Below are positions 10,467 through 20,319 of a stretch of 64,000 nt of DNA, piece after piece; position 1 is the stretch's first letter; every line of letters begins with the position of its first letter. Made by a program: the position numbers and the translations under genes. The notes under the pieces are model-generated. The model did no database searches. It was given only the letters and a program-made list of their open reading frames with translations, and had not been told where the DNA came from. Source of the stretch: Candidatus Marisimplicoccus framensis (lineage in GTDB: Bacteria; Bacteroidota; Bacteroidia; Flavobacteriales; Flavobacteriaceae). Location of the stretch: assembly GCA_905182065.1 (NCBI GenBank), contig CAJIZN010000001.1, positions 372,001 through 436,000 on the forward strand. Reading direction: 5' to 3'.

Positions 10467-13391
10467 ATGAAAAATATTTTAAACAAGTATTATTTAGCCT
10501 TTATGGCTGTAATTCTATTTGGTAGTGTTTATTCTCAAACTCAAATATCTGGTTCAGTAATGGACTCAGGTAGTATGGAAGCAATTCCTGGGGTAAACGT
10601 TATCATTGATGGCACAAACATTGGAACTGTTACAGATTTCGATGGAAACTTTGTCATTAATACGAGTCAAGATGCTCCTTTAACTCTTATTGTTAGCTAT
10701 GTAGGGTATAGTGCAGAAAGAGTTGACGTGACATCTGCAAGTCAAAATATAAATGTAATGCTTAGCGCAGGACAAAACCTTGAAGAGATAATAGTCTCTG
10801 CTTCAAGAAGAGCTCAAAAAGTTACTGATGCTCCGGCTTCAGTAAGTGTGATCTCTACTAGGCAAATTGAAAATTCAGCTCAGGTAGCTGAACCATCAAG
10901 AATACTTGTATCTGTTCCTGGTGTTCAGATTCAACAGCAAACTGCAAACTCAATGAACATTGAAATGAGAGCTGGATCTGGAGTTTTCGGAACATCTACT
11001 TATATAATGAGAGATAATAGAGGATTAATAACTCCTGCTGCAGGAACCTTCTTTAGTTTCCAGCAAGGTCTTTCTAACTTAGATTTAGCCTCTGTTGAAA
11101 TAGTAAGAGGTGCTGCAGGTGTATTGTATGGACCTGGTGTAACGTCGGGTGTAGTTCACTTTAGATCAAAAAGTCCTATTGACTATACAGGTAATGCTGT
11201 TTCAATGTGGGGTGGAGATTTAAATACTTTTGGTTCAGAGTTTAGAATTGCGAGAGCAAATGATGATAAGACTTTTGGATGGAAAATTAATGCTAGAGTA
11301 AATTCTGGTGATGATTTTACTTATGAAGATGAAGCTGCATTAGCTGCTAACGTTGGTGGAATTAATAGTATAATTAGACAACCTGTTATTACAAACATGG
11401 CAGTTGACCCTCTTTTATCTGCAAATGGACCTGTACTTTATGACTTTACAGGAGGAAACTCTATTATAGATACATATAGCAATTTTACTATTGACACAAA
11501 TTTAGAGTGGAGACCAACTGATGATACTAATTATCAAGTTAGTGCAGGTATGACTAATGGAGGTGGTCTATTCTTTCAAGACTTAGGTATTGGGTATGCT
11601 GATGGTAGTACATATTGGGGTCAAGTTCAGGCTACAGTGGGTAACTGGTATGCTCAAGCTTTTATAGACCATAATGATGGTGGTGGAACAGATAATCCAA
11701 CATTCTTGTATGGTACAGGTTTACGTCAGGTAGCCAAAAGAACAACAATGGAAGCTCAAATTCAGTACAACTTTGATATGCCTTGGCTGTTTGATTCAGA
11801 ATGGACTGTAGGATATGATTATAGAAATACTGATTCTGACTCTGAATATACTCTATGGGGAAGAAATGAAGACAGTGATGACTATATAACTAACGGTATT
11901 TATGGTCAAGGAACTTTAACAATGTCTGAAAAAGTAGATCTTGTAGTTGCTGGTAGATATGATCAAGCTAGTTTTATTAGTGCAGGAGAATTTGCTCCTA
12001 GAGCAGCTCTTGTATATAAGCCTTCTGAGAAAACGACTTGGAGACTTTCATATAACAAAGCTTTAACTGGACCTAGTGCGCTTCAAATGTATATTGACTT
12101 CCCAGTAAATGTACCAGCACCTGGAGTTTTAGACGCATGGTTAAGTGGACAAAGTACTGCACAGCGTTTTGCTGATCCAGCAAGTCAAGTAATTGATTTG
12201 GCAGGTTTACCTGTTGATATTCCAGTTTCGGCTGCAGGTGGTGGATTACCACTCGCAATTCCTTATGGATGCTGTTGCTGGTGCGTCTCTTGCAGGTTTA
12301 TATGCTCAGGCTCCTACGCTTCAACCATTATTAACACCATTTTTTGCAAGTTATATGGGACCACAAGGTGGATCAGGAATTTTATCTCCTTATGATTTAT
12401 TCGAACCTACTCAAACTACTGGTAACAGAAATACAAGAACTGGAAGATTTAGTTCTGTTGAAAACTTTGAATTAGGGTTTAGCTAGTGTTATTGGTAAAA
12501 AGTTAAAAATTAGTGCTGATATATATTCTTATGTAAACACTGGATTTACAAACTTTAGTGCAATTGGAGATGCATATGCATTAGTTGGATCAAATATTCC
12601 AGGAGATTTAGGAGCAGCTGTTGCTGCTGATGCTACTGCATACGTAACTGGTGCTTTAACTGCTGTTACAACTCAGACATATCAAGGACTTGCAGCGCAA
12701 TTTGGACTTCCATTTAGTGTTGTTGCTTCTGGTGCTCTTGCAGCGCAAGGTGTACCTTCACTTGAGGCTTCAATTGCAGGTGGTGTAGCTCAAACTTTAG
12801 GTGGTATTAATGGTGCATTTCAAGCATGGTGGTGCAGGTTTCGTTGGTGCATTAGGCCCATTATTTGGTGCTATTGGTGCTGTTGAGTCTGATAGAGTTC
12901 CTCAAGGAGATGGAATTACTCACATTACAACAGGATACATTACTCAAGGAGATGCTAAAAGATCTCACTTTGGTGGAGACATTAGCATGGATTACTTTGC
13001 TAATGCTGATTTAAGACTATGGGCAAATGCTTCATGGTTAAGTCAAAATGAGTGGATTCCAGGAGAAGATAATGATGATGATCTACTTAACACTTCATAT
13101 TTGAATGCTCCAGCGTGGAAATGGAGAATGGGTATGGACTATACTCCTATATCAGGTCTTCAGTTTGGAATGTCATTCCAACACGATGATAAGTTTAGAT
13201 CAGTTCAAGGTTTCTGGAATGGTATGGTCGAAACTAAGAATTTAATTGATATGAGTGTAGGATACAGATTTAATCCTGGCTTAAGGTTTGACATTTCTGC
13301 TACAAACCTTACGGATAATGGTTACAAGACATATCCTAATTTACCAACTATTAGAAGAAGAGTGTTAGGTAAACTAACTTTTAACTTCTAG
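10467..13391 (+). CDS. TonB-dependent receptor with CarboxypepD-regulatory-like domain, three frameshifts
   Basis: Outer-membrane TonB-dependent transporter, about 970 residues when reconstructed. In order: signal peptide ending near VYSQ, a carboxypeptidase-regulatory-like domain (SGSVMDSGSMEAIPGVNV onward), a plug domain (EEIIVSASRRAQKV ... VEIVRGAAGVLYGPG), and the beta-barrel ending in the aromatic KLTFNF. Three single-base insertions, near 12264, 12480 and 12827, split the gene. Between them the frame stays open, including 12482-12826, where no start codon is needed. The barrel contains long Ala/Gly-rich, largely uncharged segments between about 12100 and 12900. The substrate is unknown; the adjacent acyl-CoA genes suggest a lipid or other hydrophobic ligand. 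Confidence 0.87.
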
Positions 13392-13410
13392 TTAATCACA
13401 ATTTTATCAT

Positions 13411-13442
13411 AAAAAGAGCAACTTTCGTTGCTCTTTTTTTTT
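13411..13442 (+). terminator. Rho-independent terminator after TonB receptor
   Basis: Stem AGAGCAAC (13415-13422) / GTTGCTCT (13427-13434) with loop TTTC, extended by A and T runs and followed by nine or more T. The T run merges into the -33 region of the next promoter. Confidence 0.92.
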
Positions 13443-13469
13443 GCATAAACTTTTATGTAACTATATTTG
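13439..13469 (+). promoter_or_regulatory. Promoter of the HMG-CoA synthase-etfBA operon
   Basis: A -33-like TTTTG (13439-13443) and a -7 element TATATTTG (13462-13469) are separated by 18 nt, a good match to the Bacteroidota sigma-A promoter. The expected transcription start is about 10 nt before the ATG at 13486, so the leader is very short. Confidence 0.65.
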
Positions 13470-13485
13470 ATTTTTAGCCATTATA

Positions 13486-14928
13486 ATGAAAAAAGTAGGT
13501 ATCGATTCCATAGCGTATTATGTCCCTTCTCTATATGTAGATATTGAAGAGCTGGCTTCTAAAAGAGATATTCCTCCCAAAAAACTTATTAATGGATTAG
13601 GTTTAAAAAAAATGGCTACTCCTGATTATGACGAAGACTCTGCTTCGATAGCAGCCAATTCTCTGTTCCGTTTAATAAAAGAAAACAATATTAATCCAAC
13701 TGAGGTTGGTAGAGTTTATTTGGGAACAGAAAGTGGTGTTGATGCATCTAAACCTACATCATCATATGTAGTTGAGATTCTTGAAAAAGTATTCGCTAAA
13801 GAGTATGGTGAGAGGTGTTTTAAGAATTGTGATATTGTAGATCTCACTTTTGCATGCGCAGGGGCTGTTGATGCTCTGCAAAACTGCTGTGACTGGGTTA
13901 GAAATGGTGAAAATAGGAAAGCTATTGTAATTGCATCAGATATAGCAAAATATGAATTAAACTCTACTGGAGAATATACACAAGGTGCTGGATCAGTCTC
14001 AATGTTAATATGTGATGACCCATCAATTATATCTTTCAACGGTTCCTGGGGAGTGTCCACCAAAGGTATTGGTGACTTTTTTAAACCACGTAGGCTATTT
14101 AAAAAATCTAATATTCTAATTGAAGCTGCTAAACTTTTAAAACAAGAGATATCTTCAAGTGAAGCTGAAACTATTTTAGAAGGTGCTGACTCAAAGTTTT
14201 GGTCGGATTCAAATGATCTTATAGAGGTTTACAAAGAAGAGCCAATATTTGAAGGTCAACTCTCTAATGAAAGCTATAAAGAGAGAGTGTATGAGGCTCT
14301 TGAAAATTTTAATGAGCAAAATGAAAGAGATGTATTAAATGAATGGGAAAATATAATTTTTCATCTTCCTTACGCATTTCATGGTAGAAGAATGATAATA
14401 AACAAATGGCTTGACTGGATGTCAGAAAATGGTAGGGCTGAAGAAATTTATTCTGAGATTGGCAAACCTGAATCGAATCAAGATAAGGATTGGATGAAAA
14501 AAGTCTCTAAATCTAATCTTTACATGAAATTTATTGAAGATAAAATAGCTCCAGGTGAAAAGGCTTCTTCAGAAATTGGGAATATGTATACTGCATCTAT
14601 TTTCATGGCACTAATTAGCTCACTTGTTGATGCCGTTGAAAATGATAAGCATTTTGAAGATAAAAAAATTGGTTTTATTAGTTATGGTAGTGGCTCAAAA
14701 GCTAAAATATTTGAAGGAACTGTTCAGAAAAATTGGATTGAAAAAATTAATTCTATCAAACTTTATGATAGTCTAAGCAAAAGAAAAAAAATAAGTATTG
14801 ATGTCTACGAAAACTTACATAAAAGAAGGGTTACGTCTAACATAAATAATAATGACGGTATTATAAAACTCAATAAAATTTCTGATGGTGAGTTTACCGA
14901 AGGTCTTAGAAATTATCTTAAATATTAA
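13486..14928 (+). CDS. mvaS: Hydroxymethylglutaryl-CoA synthase family protein
   Basis: A 480-residue thiolase-fold HMG-CoA synthase, which condenses acetyl-CoA with acetoacetyl-CoA. The catalytic Cys is Cys124 in TFACAGAVDAL, the general acid Glu82 is in GTESGVD, and the His is in LPYAFHGRRM (about residue 302). TGEYTQGAGSVSML and the FISYGSGSKAKIFEG C-terminal motif are present. It is somewhat longer than many bacterial homologues. It is followed after 5 nt by etfB. The known roles are the mevalonate pathway, or ketone-body and leucine metabolism. No other mevalonate gene is nearby, and the ETF linkage favours a catabolic setting, but this is inference. Confidence 0.87.
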   Translation: MKKVGIDSIAYYVPSLYVDIEELASKRDIPPKKLINGLGLKKMATPDYDEDSASIAANSLFRLIKENNINPTEVGRVYLGTESGVDASKPTSSYVVEILEKVFAKEYGERCFKNCDIVDLTFACAGAVDALQNCCDWVRNGENRKAIVIASDIAKYELNSTGEYTQGAGSVSMLICDDPSIISFNGSWGVSTKGIGDFFKPRRLFKKSNILIEAAKLLKQEISSSEAETILEGADSKFWSDSNDLIEVYKEEPIFEGQLSNESYKERVYEALENFNEQNERDVLNEWENIIFHLPYAFHGRRMIINKWLDWMSENGRAEEIYSEIGKPESNQDKDWMKKVSKSNLYMKFIEDKIAPGEKASSEIGNMYTASIFMALISSLVDAVENDKHFEDKKIGFISYGSGSKAKIFEGTVQKNWIEKINSIKLYDSLSKRKKISIDVYENLHKRRVTSNINNNDGIIKLNKISDGEFTEGLRNYLKY

Positions 14929-14933
14929 ATTAT

Positions 14934-15680
14934 ATGAATATTTTAGTTTGCATAAGTAATGTCCCCGATACTACATCAAAGATCAATTTTATAGAAAATG
15001 ATTCAAAGTTCGATTCAAATGGTGTTCAGTATATTATTAATCCAAATGATGAATTTGGATTAACAAAAGCTGTTTGGATGAAAGAGTCTAACGCTGCTAA
15101 TGTAACCGTTCTTACAGTTGGAGATCAATCTGCAGAAACCATTTTAAGGAAGTGTCTTGCTATTGGAGCCGATAAGGCAGTTAGAATTGATTGTGATGCT
15201 AATGACGCATATTCAGTTGCTAAAGAAATTGAATCTCATTGTCAATCCATAAACTATGATTTAATTATATGCGGTAGGGAGTCTATTGACTATAATGGTG
15301 GATTAGTGCCTGGGCTTTTAGCTGGTTTTTTAGACTATAACTTTGTTACTAATTGTGTAAGTCTTGATATAAAAGACTCAAAAGCAACTTGTGCAAGGGA
15401 GATTTCAGGAGGCACAGAGATAAGTGAATGTGAAATTCCATTAGTAGTTGGTTCTCAAAAAGGATTAGTTGAAGAGAGTGATCTGATTATTCCTAATATG
15501 CGAGGTATAATGATGGCTAGGCAAAAACCTCTTGAAGTAATAGAAGCTAAGAATGTTAGTGCCAAAACAAGTGATAAAAAGTTTCACAAACCTGAAGTAA
15601 AAAGTGAAGTAAAACTTGTTAAGCCTGATGAATTAGATAAATTAATAGATCTTTTAGAAAACGAAGCAAAAGTAATTTAA
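14934..15680 (+). CDS. etfB: Electron transfer flavoprotein subunit beta
   Basis: A 248-residue ETF beta subunit, which binds AMP and pairs with EtfA to carry electrons from acyl-CoA dehydrogenases to the ETF:quinone oxidoreductase. The start MNILVCISNVPDTTSKINF, the internal NPNDEFGL and the adenine-binding region (CGRESIDYNGGLVPGLLAG) fit the family. It lies 5 nt after HMG-CoA synthase and 1 nt before etfA. The two acyl-CoA dehydrogenases at 2982 and 5888 are likely donors. Confidence 0.94.
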   Translation: MNILVCISNVPDTTSKINFIENDSKFDSNGVQYIINPNDEFGLTKAVWMKESNAANVTVLTVGDQSAETILRKCLAIGADKAVRIDCDANDAYSVAKEIESHCQSINYDLIICGRESIDYNGGLVPGLLAGFLDYNFVTNCVSLDIKDSKATCAREISGGTEISECEIPLVVGSQKGLVEESDLIIPNMRGIMMARQKPLEVIEAKNVSAKTSDKKFHKPEVKSEVKLVKPDELDKLIDLLENEAKVI

Positions 15681-15681
15681 T

Positions 15682-16632
15682 ATGGCAGTACTAGTATATA
15701 TAGAATCAGAAGAAAATAAATTCAAAAAGACAGCCTATGAAGCTCTTTCATATGGAAAAGCGCTTGCAGATAAAATGGGTGTTAAAGTATCAGGGTTAGT
15801 TTTCAACTGTTCTGATACAGATAGTTTAAAAAAATATGGAGCAGATAAAATTATAACAATTGATAATCCTGATTTTGAAAAATTTTCGTCAAAAAAGTAT
15901 TCACATGCACTAGCAGAGGTAATAAAGTCTGAAAATTCTTCAGTTGTTATATTATCTTCATCTGCTGATTCAAAATTTTTAGGAGCTCATTTATCTGGAA
16001 TTACTGATTCCTCATATGTTTCTAATGTTGTGGGAATACCTGAAAGTATATCTCCTTTTGTTGTAAAAAGAACATGTTTTACCAATAAAGCCTTCTCGTC
16101 AACTGAAATGAATGATGGATTAAGAATTATAAGTGTTTCTTCTAACTCATTTGGAATGATTGAAAACTTTAATGATTCTACAGTTGAAAGCTTTAATGTA
16201 GAAAAAGTTGATTCAAATCAAAAAATTATAGACATAGTTAAAGAAACAGGGAGCATAACCATCGCTGATGCTGATATTGTAGTTTCTGCTGGTAGAGGTC
16301 TTAAAGGTCCTGAAAACTGGGAAATGATTGAAACATTAGCTGATACACTGGGTGCTGCAACTGCTTGTTCAAAACCAGTATCAGATATGGGGTGGAGACC
16401 TCATAGCGAACATGTAGGGCAAACTGGTAAACCAGTTTCTTCTAATCTATATATTGCAATCGGTATTTCTGGCGCAATTCAACATCTAGCTGGAATAAAC
16501 TCCTCAAAAATTAAAGTTGTTATTAATAATGATCCCGAAGCACCATTTTTTAAAGCTGCTGACTATGGGGTTGTAGGAGATGCATTTGAAGTAATTCCTG
16601 AATTAATTCAGAAGCTTAAAGATAGGCAATAA
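15682..16632 (+). CDS. etfA: Electron transfer flavoprotein subunit alpha
   Basis: A 316-residue ETF alpha subunit. The C-terminal FAD-binding domain is clear: SAGRGLKGPENW, the HVGQTGKPVSSNLYIAIGIS segment and GAIQHLAGI, then INNDPEAPFFKAADYGVVGD. The N-terminal domain (about residues 1-180) is the usual beta-alpha fold. It is the last gene of the HMGCS-etfB-etfA operon. The following gene is convergent. Confidence 0.95.
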   Translation: MAVLVYIESEENKFKKTAYEALSYGKALADKMGVKVSGLVFNCSDTDSLKKYGADKIITIDNPDFEKFSSKKYSHALAEVIKSENSSVVILSSSADSKFLGAHLSGITDSSYVSNVVGIPESISPFVVKRTCFTNKAFSSTEMNDGLRIISVSSNSFGMIENFNDSTVESFNVEKVDSNQKIIDIVKETGSITIADADIVVSAGRGLKGPENWEMIETLADTLGAATACSKPVSDMGWRPHSEHVGQTGKPVSSNLYIAIGISGAIQHLAGINSSKIKVVINNDPEAPFFKAADYGVVGDAFEVIPELIQKLKDRQ

Positions 16633-16771
16633 GTAAATCTTATACTTAAATTTTACAAATAAATTTATCTTATACTAAAGATTTTAAATCTTAGATAACA
16701 TAGATTTACTTGTATAATAAATTTACTTATTATAAGATAAAACTATTAATTAATAATTATTATAAGATATT
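16633..16771. repeat. Very A+T-rich intergenic stretch with short repeats
   Basis: The 139-bp gap between convergent etfA and the DUF4270 gene is almost pure A+T. Related short words recur in both orientations: ATCTTATACTTAAA, then TATCTTATACTAAAG, and later the inverse TTATAAGATAAA and TTATAAGATATT. No classical GC-rich terminator is visible. It may act as a bidirectional terminator through weak A+T hairpins, or be a decayed repeat. Confidence 0.4.
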
Positions 16772-18601
16772 CTAATACTCAGTGTAAAGAACCTCTAGTT
16801 TAATTCTTTTTGAAAGATTTGATTGATCAGGGTTTGATCCAAATAATGATACCGGAAACGGTAAAGATATTGAAGAACTTGGCAGAGCTATTCTTTTCAT
16901 GTTTGGTAAATAGCCATTTCTCATAGTCATGTCATCAATATTTGAGGACGTTGTTAGACCAAGATCTATATTTAATGAATCATACCTGACTATATTAGAC
17001 ACATGATTAGTAATATTAAATTTATAACTCGTAGGCGTGTTAGTAGGAATCATATTGAAGTAGACCTCCAAAACGGAACTTGTCAGAGTTTACAGCAGTA
17101 GGAGAAAAATCTATTGAGAAATCTTTTAAATAGTCCTCAATTGGCTCACCATTATCATAAGAATAAATATAAAGTCGTTCTGGTAAAAACTTATAGCTTG
17201 AAGGACGAATATCTTCATCTATATACAATATAAGACTAGCCTCGTTTATTAGAACATCTTTCGACTTGAAAGAGTTTAATTCAGAAGATATAGAGTTATC
17301 ATTGGAGAATAGTTTTAATTTTGAAATGAACTTTGATCCATTAAGATATATTTTTTCAGAGGGGATGTTTTCGCTTGAAGAATTAACTTCAGCCAATATT
17401 TTTTGATCATAATTTGCATGATCATAAAGATTAATAGTAACTCCTCCCAAAGGGATTATATTAGACTTGTTCTTTTTTTCAATTATATCATCTGAAACAT
17501 CATCCGTTCCATTGGTATTATAATAATTATAGTTGTAGTCCAACACAACCCTAGCATTAAAAATATCAAGCATCATGTATAAATCATCTGAGAAATTTTC
17601 AGCCCTCACAATAAGACCTTTAAAATAATTATTAAAATTAGCCTGATTAACTAATTGGTCTGACCCCTCCATATTAATAATATAGCGCTGGAAAAAATCT
17701 GTGTCTAAGGGGATTCTAATACGTGGAGTTTCAAAATAATTCACCTGACTTAATTCATCAGGATCTGTGGTAGGATCATCCTCTGTAAACAAAATTGGGA
17801 CTTCATCAAAATTTAAGCTTACCCTCTCATCGTGTAATGTTTTCCCATAGTTTCCTCTTTTATAGAAGTCATCATCAGAAAAATATTCCTTTAATGACTC
17901 AAAGTTATTAGCTGGATCTAAAGAACTTAAGTAATAAGTTAACTCATATACTTTAAGGTCAAACTCTGCATTTCTGTTCCCAAAAACTGAATCTATTTCA
18001 TAAACTTGACTTTCGACATTATAAGTTCCACTATCAGTATCAGTAGGATCTAAAATGCCATCATTATCCGAATCACTGCTCAAAGGATTTGTTCCTGCTT
18101 GAAGCTCTATAATATCAGATAGCCCATCATTATCCGAATCACTAAAGGATCTGCAGGATCAGCATCATAAACATCAATAACACCATCATTGTCTGAATCA
18201 TTAACGTTATTAAAAAACGGAAGGTCAAGATAAACTGCTGTTAATTCCTCTTGTTCATTAATTACTCTTATGTCTGTAAGACTACCCTCAGTTTCTTCAG
18301 TCTGGCTAAAATCACCAAAATTTTGAAGTGAAAAAACATCCAGCTGGGATATAAAGCTAGACTTTGTTTGACCAAAAATATTATCATTAAAAACTCCAAG
18401 GTGCACATTAGATAGATTATTTGTCTGAACCTTATCTAAGGATTCTTGATAAGAGAAAATTGGAAAGGTTTCAGATTTTAAATCTTGGAATTGTTGATCT
18501 AATATTTCAATCCCCACTGAATAATAGTCTTTGTTACAAGATGTAATAAGAGATGAAGAAAGTATAACTAAAAGAACTGCTGTGAATTTCTTACTATACA
18601 T
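16772..18601 (-). CDS. DUF4270 family lipoprotein with calcium-binding repeats, two frameshifts
   Basis: Secreted lipoprotein of the DUF4270 family, about 610 residues when reconstructed. The signal peptide ends in LITSCN (lipobox Cys). After residue 125 there are three thrombospondin type 3-like repeats of the form DSDNDG (DSDNDGVIDVYDADP, DSDNDGLSDIIE, DSDNDGILDPTDTDSG), expected to bind calcium. Two single-base shifts, near 18144 and 17067, split it; each flank continues the same protein. Its start abuts the stop of the GT5 gene upstream (18602). In Flavobacteriia this family recurs next to that gene and panC. The function is unknown, but it is likely exposed on the outer membrane. Confidence 0.82.
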
Positions 18602-19411
18602 TTATTCAATATTTTTTAATAGGAATTCCATTAATTTTTCATCATCTGAAGAGTCTTTAAATTCAAGAAAATCTTTAGAGTGTTTCTTTATTGAGCTAGT
18701 TGTCGATCCATCTATATTATCTGAAGAAAGAATTACTGAATCCGAAAACTTTATCATTAATTCCGTTAGAGATTCAAAGTTAGGTTCAGATATTATGTCC
18801 AGATCCCCTTCAACTCCATCAAATTCAATTTTTTCAGTAATCTCTTTTGACAAACTACCAGCAAATGATTTTGAATACAGAGAGGAAACTATTTTACTAT
18901 TATCAAACACAGGGTCATCTGAGTAAAGCTTTCTTAAATAAAGTGGAAATAATGAAGCAAACCAACCGTGAAGATGAATTATATCTGGTGTCCAATTAAG
19001 TTTTTTAACTGTTTCTATAACGCCTTTTGTAAAGAAAATCATTCTTTCATCATTATCTTTTAAAAGCTTTTCATTCTTATCAAGCAGCAATTCCTTCCTT
19101 TTAAAATACTCTTCATTGTCAATGAAATAGACCTGCATCCTTTCTTTTGGTATAGACGCAACCTTAATTATTAAAGGCATGTATAGATCATTAATAATCA
19201 TATTCATACCTGAAAGCCTAATAACTTCATGCAATTGATGTCTCCTTTCATTTATCATGCCATATTTTGGCATAAAAATTCTCGTCATACCACCATTGCT
19301 GTTAATTTTTTTTGATACTGAGAATGAATTTACTGCCTTTTCGGTTTGAGGAAGATAAGGAACTACCTCCGATGAAATGACTAATATTTTTTTGTCTTTC
19401 AATAATTTCAA
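18602..19411 (-). CDS. Glycogen/starch synthase-like protein (GT5 N-terminal domain only)
   Basis: A 269-residue protein that matches only the N-terminal GT5 domain of glycogen synthase. ILVISSEVVPYLPQ, GGMTRIFMPKYG, ERRHQLHEVIRLSGMN and IIHLHGWFASLFPLYLR are the recognisable segments. The C-terminal Rossmann domain that binds ADP-glucose is absent, and the normal length would be about 480. The same short form recurs next to panC and DUF4270 in Flavobacteriia, so this is not a local truncation. Independent glycogen synthesis activity is doubtful. It is divergent from panC and directly abuts the DUF4270 gene. Confidence 0.8.
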   Translation of the reverse strand: MKLLKDKKILVISSEVVPYLPQTEKAVNSFSVSKKINSNGGMTRIFMPKYGMINERRHQLHEVIRLSGMNMIINDLYMPLIIKVASIPKERMQVYFIDNEEYFKRKELLLDKNEKLLKDNDERMIFFTKGVIETVKKLNWTPDIIHLHGWFASLFPLYLRKLYSDDPVFDNSKIVSSLYSKSFAGSLSKEITEKIEFDGVEGDLDIISEPNFESLTELMIKFSDSVILSSDNIDGSTTSSIKKHSKDFLEFKDSSDDEKLMEFLLKNIE

Positions 19412-19500
19412 AATCTTGATATTGGCTTAGTGTGCAAAATTACAAAAATTATGAGTAAGAATATAAAAACATTATCTTTAAGATTATTAATTTCTCAGAA

Positions 19501-20316
19501 TTGAGAGTTTACTCTTCCCATAAAGAACTTTTAAAATCCCTAGGTAATAATCAGTCTATTGGGCTAGTTCCGACAATGGGGTCACTTCATAAGGGACATT
19601 TATCACTTATTCAAAGAGCTGTTAGCGAAAACAAAGAAGTTATCGTTTCTATATACGTCAACCCTACCCAGTTTAATGATAAAGAGGATTTAAAAAAATA
19701 TCCTAGAAATCTTGACAATGACTTGAAAATACTTGAACGGCATTAATAATATTTTGGTTTATACCCCAAGTGATAGTGACTTATATAATGAACATGAAAA
19801 ATCAAAAAAATATAATTTTGGAGATTTTATGAATATTATGGAAGGAAAATCCAGGCCAGATCATTTTGATGGAGTGGCAACTAGTAGTTGAGAAACTTTT
19901 CAAAATATTTACTCCAAATAATGCATATTTTGGAGAAAAAGATTTTCAACAATTAATTTTAATAAAATCACTAGCAGATAAAGCTTAATTTAAACTTAAA
20001 TGTTGTTGGCTGTAAAACCATTAGAGAGGAAGATGGATTAGCTATGAGCTCAAGAAACAAGCTTCTAAGCAAAAAAGAAAGAGAAAGTGCTGGTGAAATA
20101 ATTAAACTTCTTTTAAAGGCTAAAGAATTGAATAAAGGTTCTAATTATGGACAAATTAAAAAAATGATTATCGATCATGTCAATTCAATTGATGATATTG
20201 ATTTAGAATATTTTGAAATAATAAACCTCTCACAGTTTTTAGATGCTAAAGAAACAAGAGCTTTCATAGCTTGTAAAGTTGGAGACGTTAGATTAATTGA
20301 TAATATTAGCTTTTAA
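19501..20316 (+). CDS. panC: Pantothenate synthetase (pantoate-beta-alanine ligase), three frameshifts
   Basis: ATP-dependent ligase that joins pantoate and beta-alanine in pantothenate (vitamin B5) synthesis. The TTG start at 19501 gives [26 protein letters not shown] carries the HIGH-like motif, and [12 protein letters not shown] follows. Three single-base insertions (near 19744, 19883 and 19984) break the frame. The joined protein reads through [24 protein letters not shown] and [11 protein letters not shown], the last being the KMSKS-like motif. All catalytic segments are retained, so sequence error is more likely than loss of function. No panD is adjacent. Confidence 0.85.
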
Positions 20317-20319
20317 AAA

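Noticed and set aside
12193-12486. Separate small gene inside the TonB receptor
   Set aside because: Its C-terminal part continues the receptor barrel after a one-base shift, so it is a fragment of the same gene.
18107-18601. Stand-alone calcium-binding lipoprotein
   Set aside because: The repeats continue in the next frame after one missing base; it is the N-terminal part of the DUF4270 protein.
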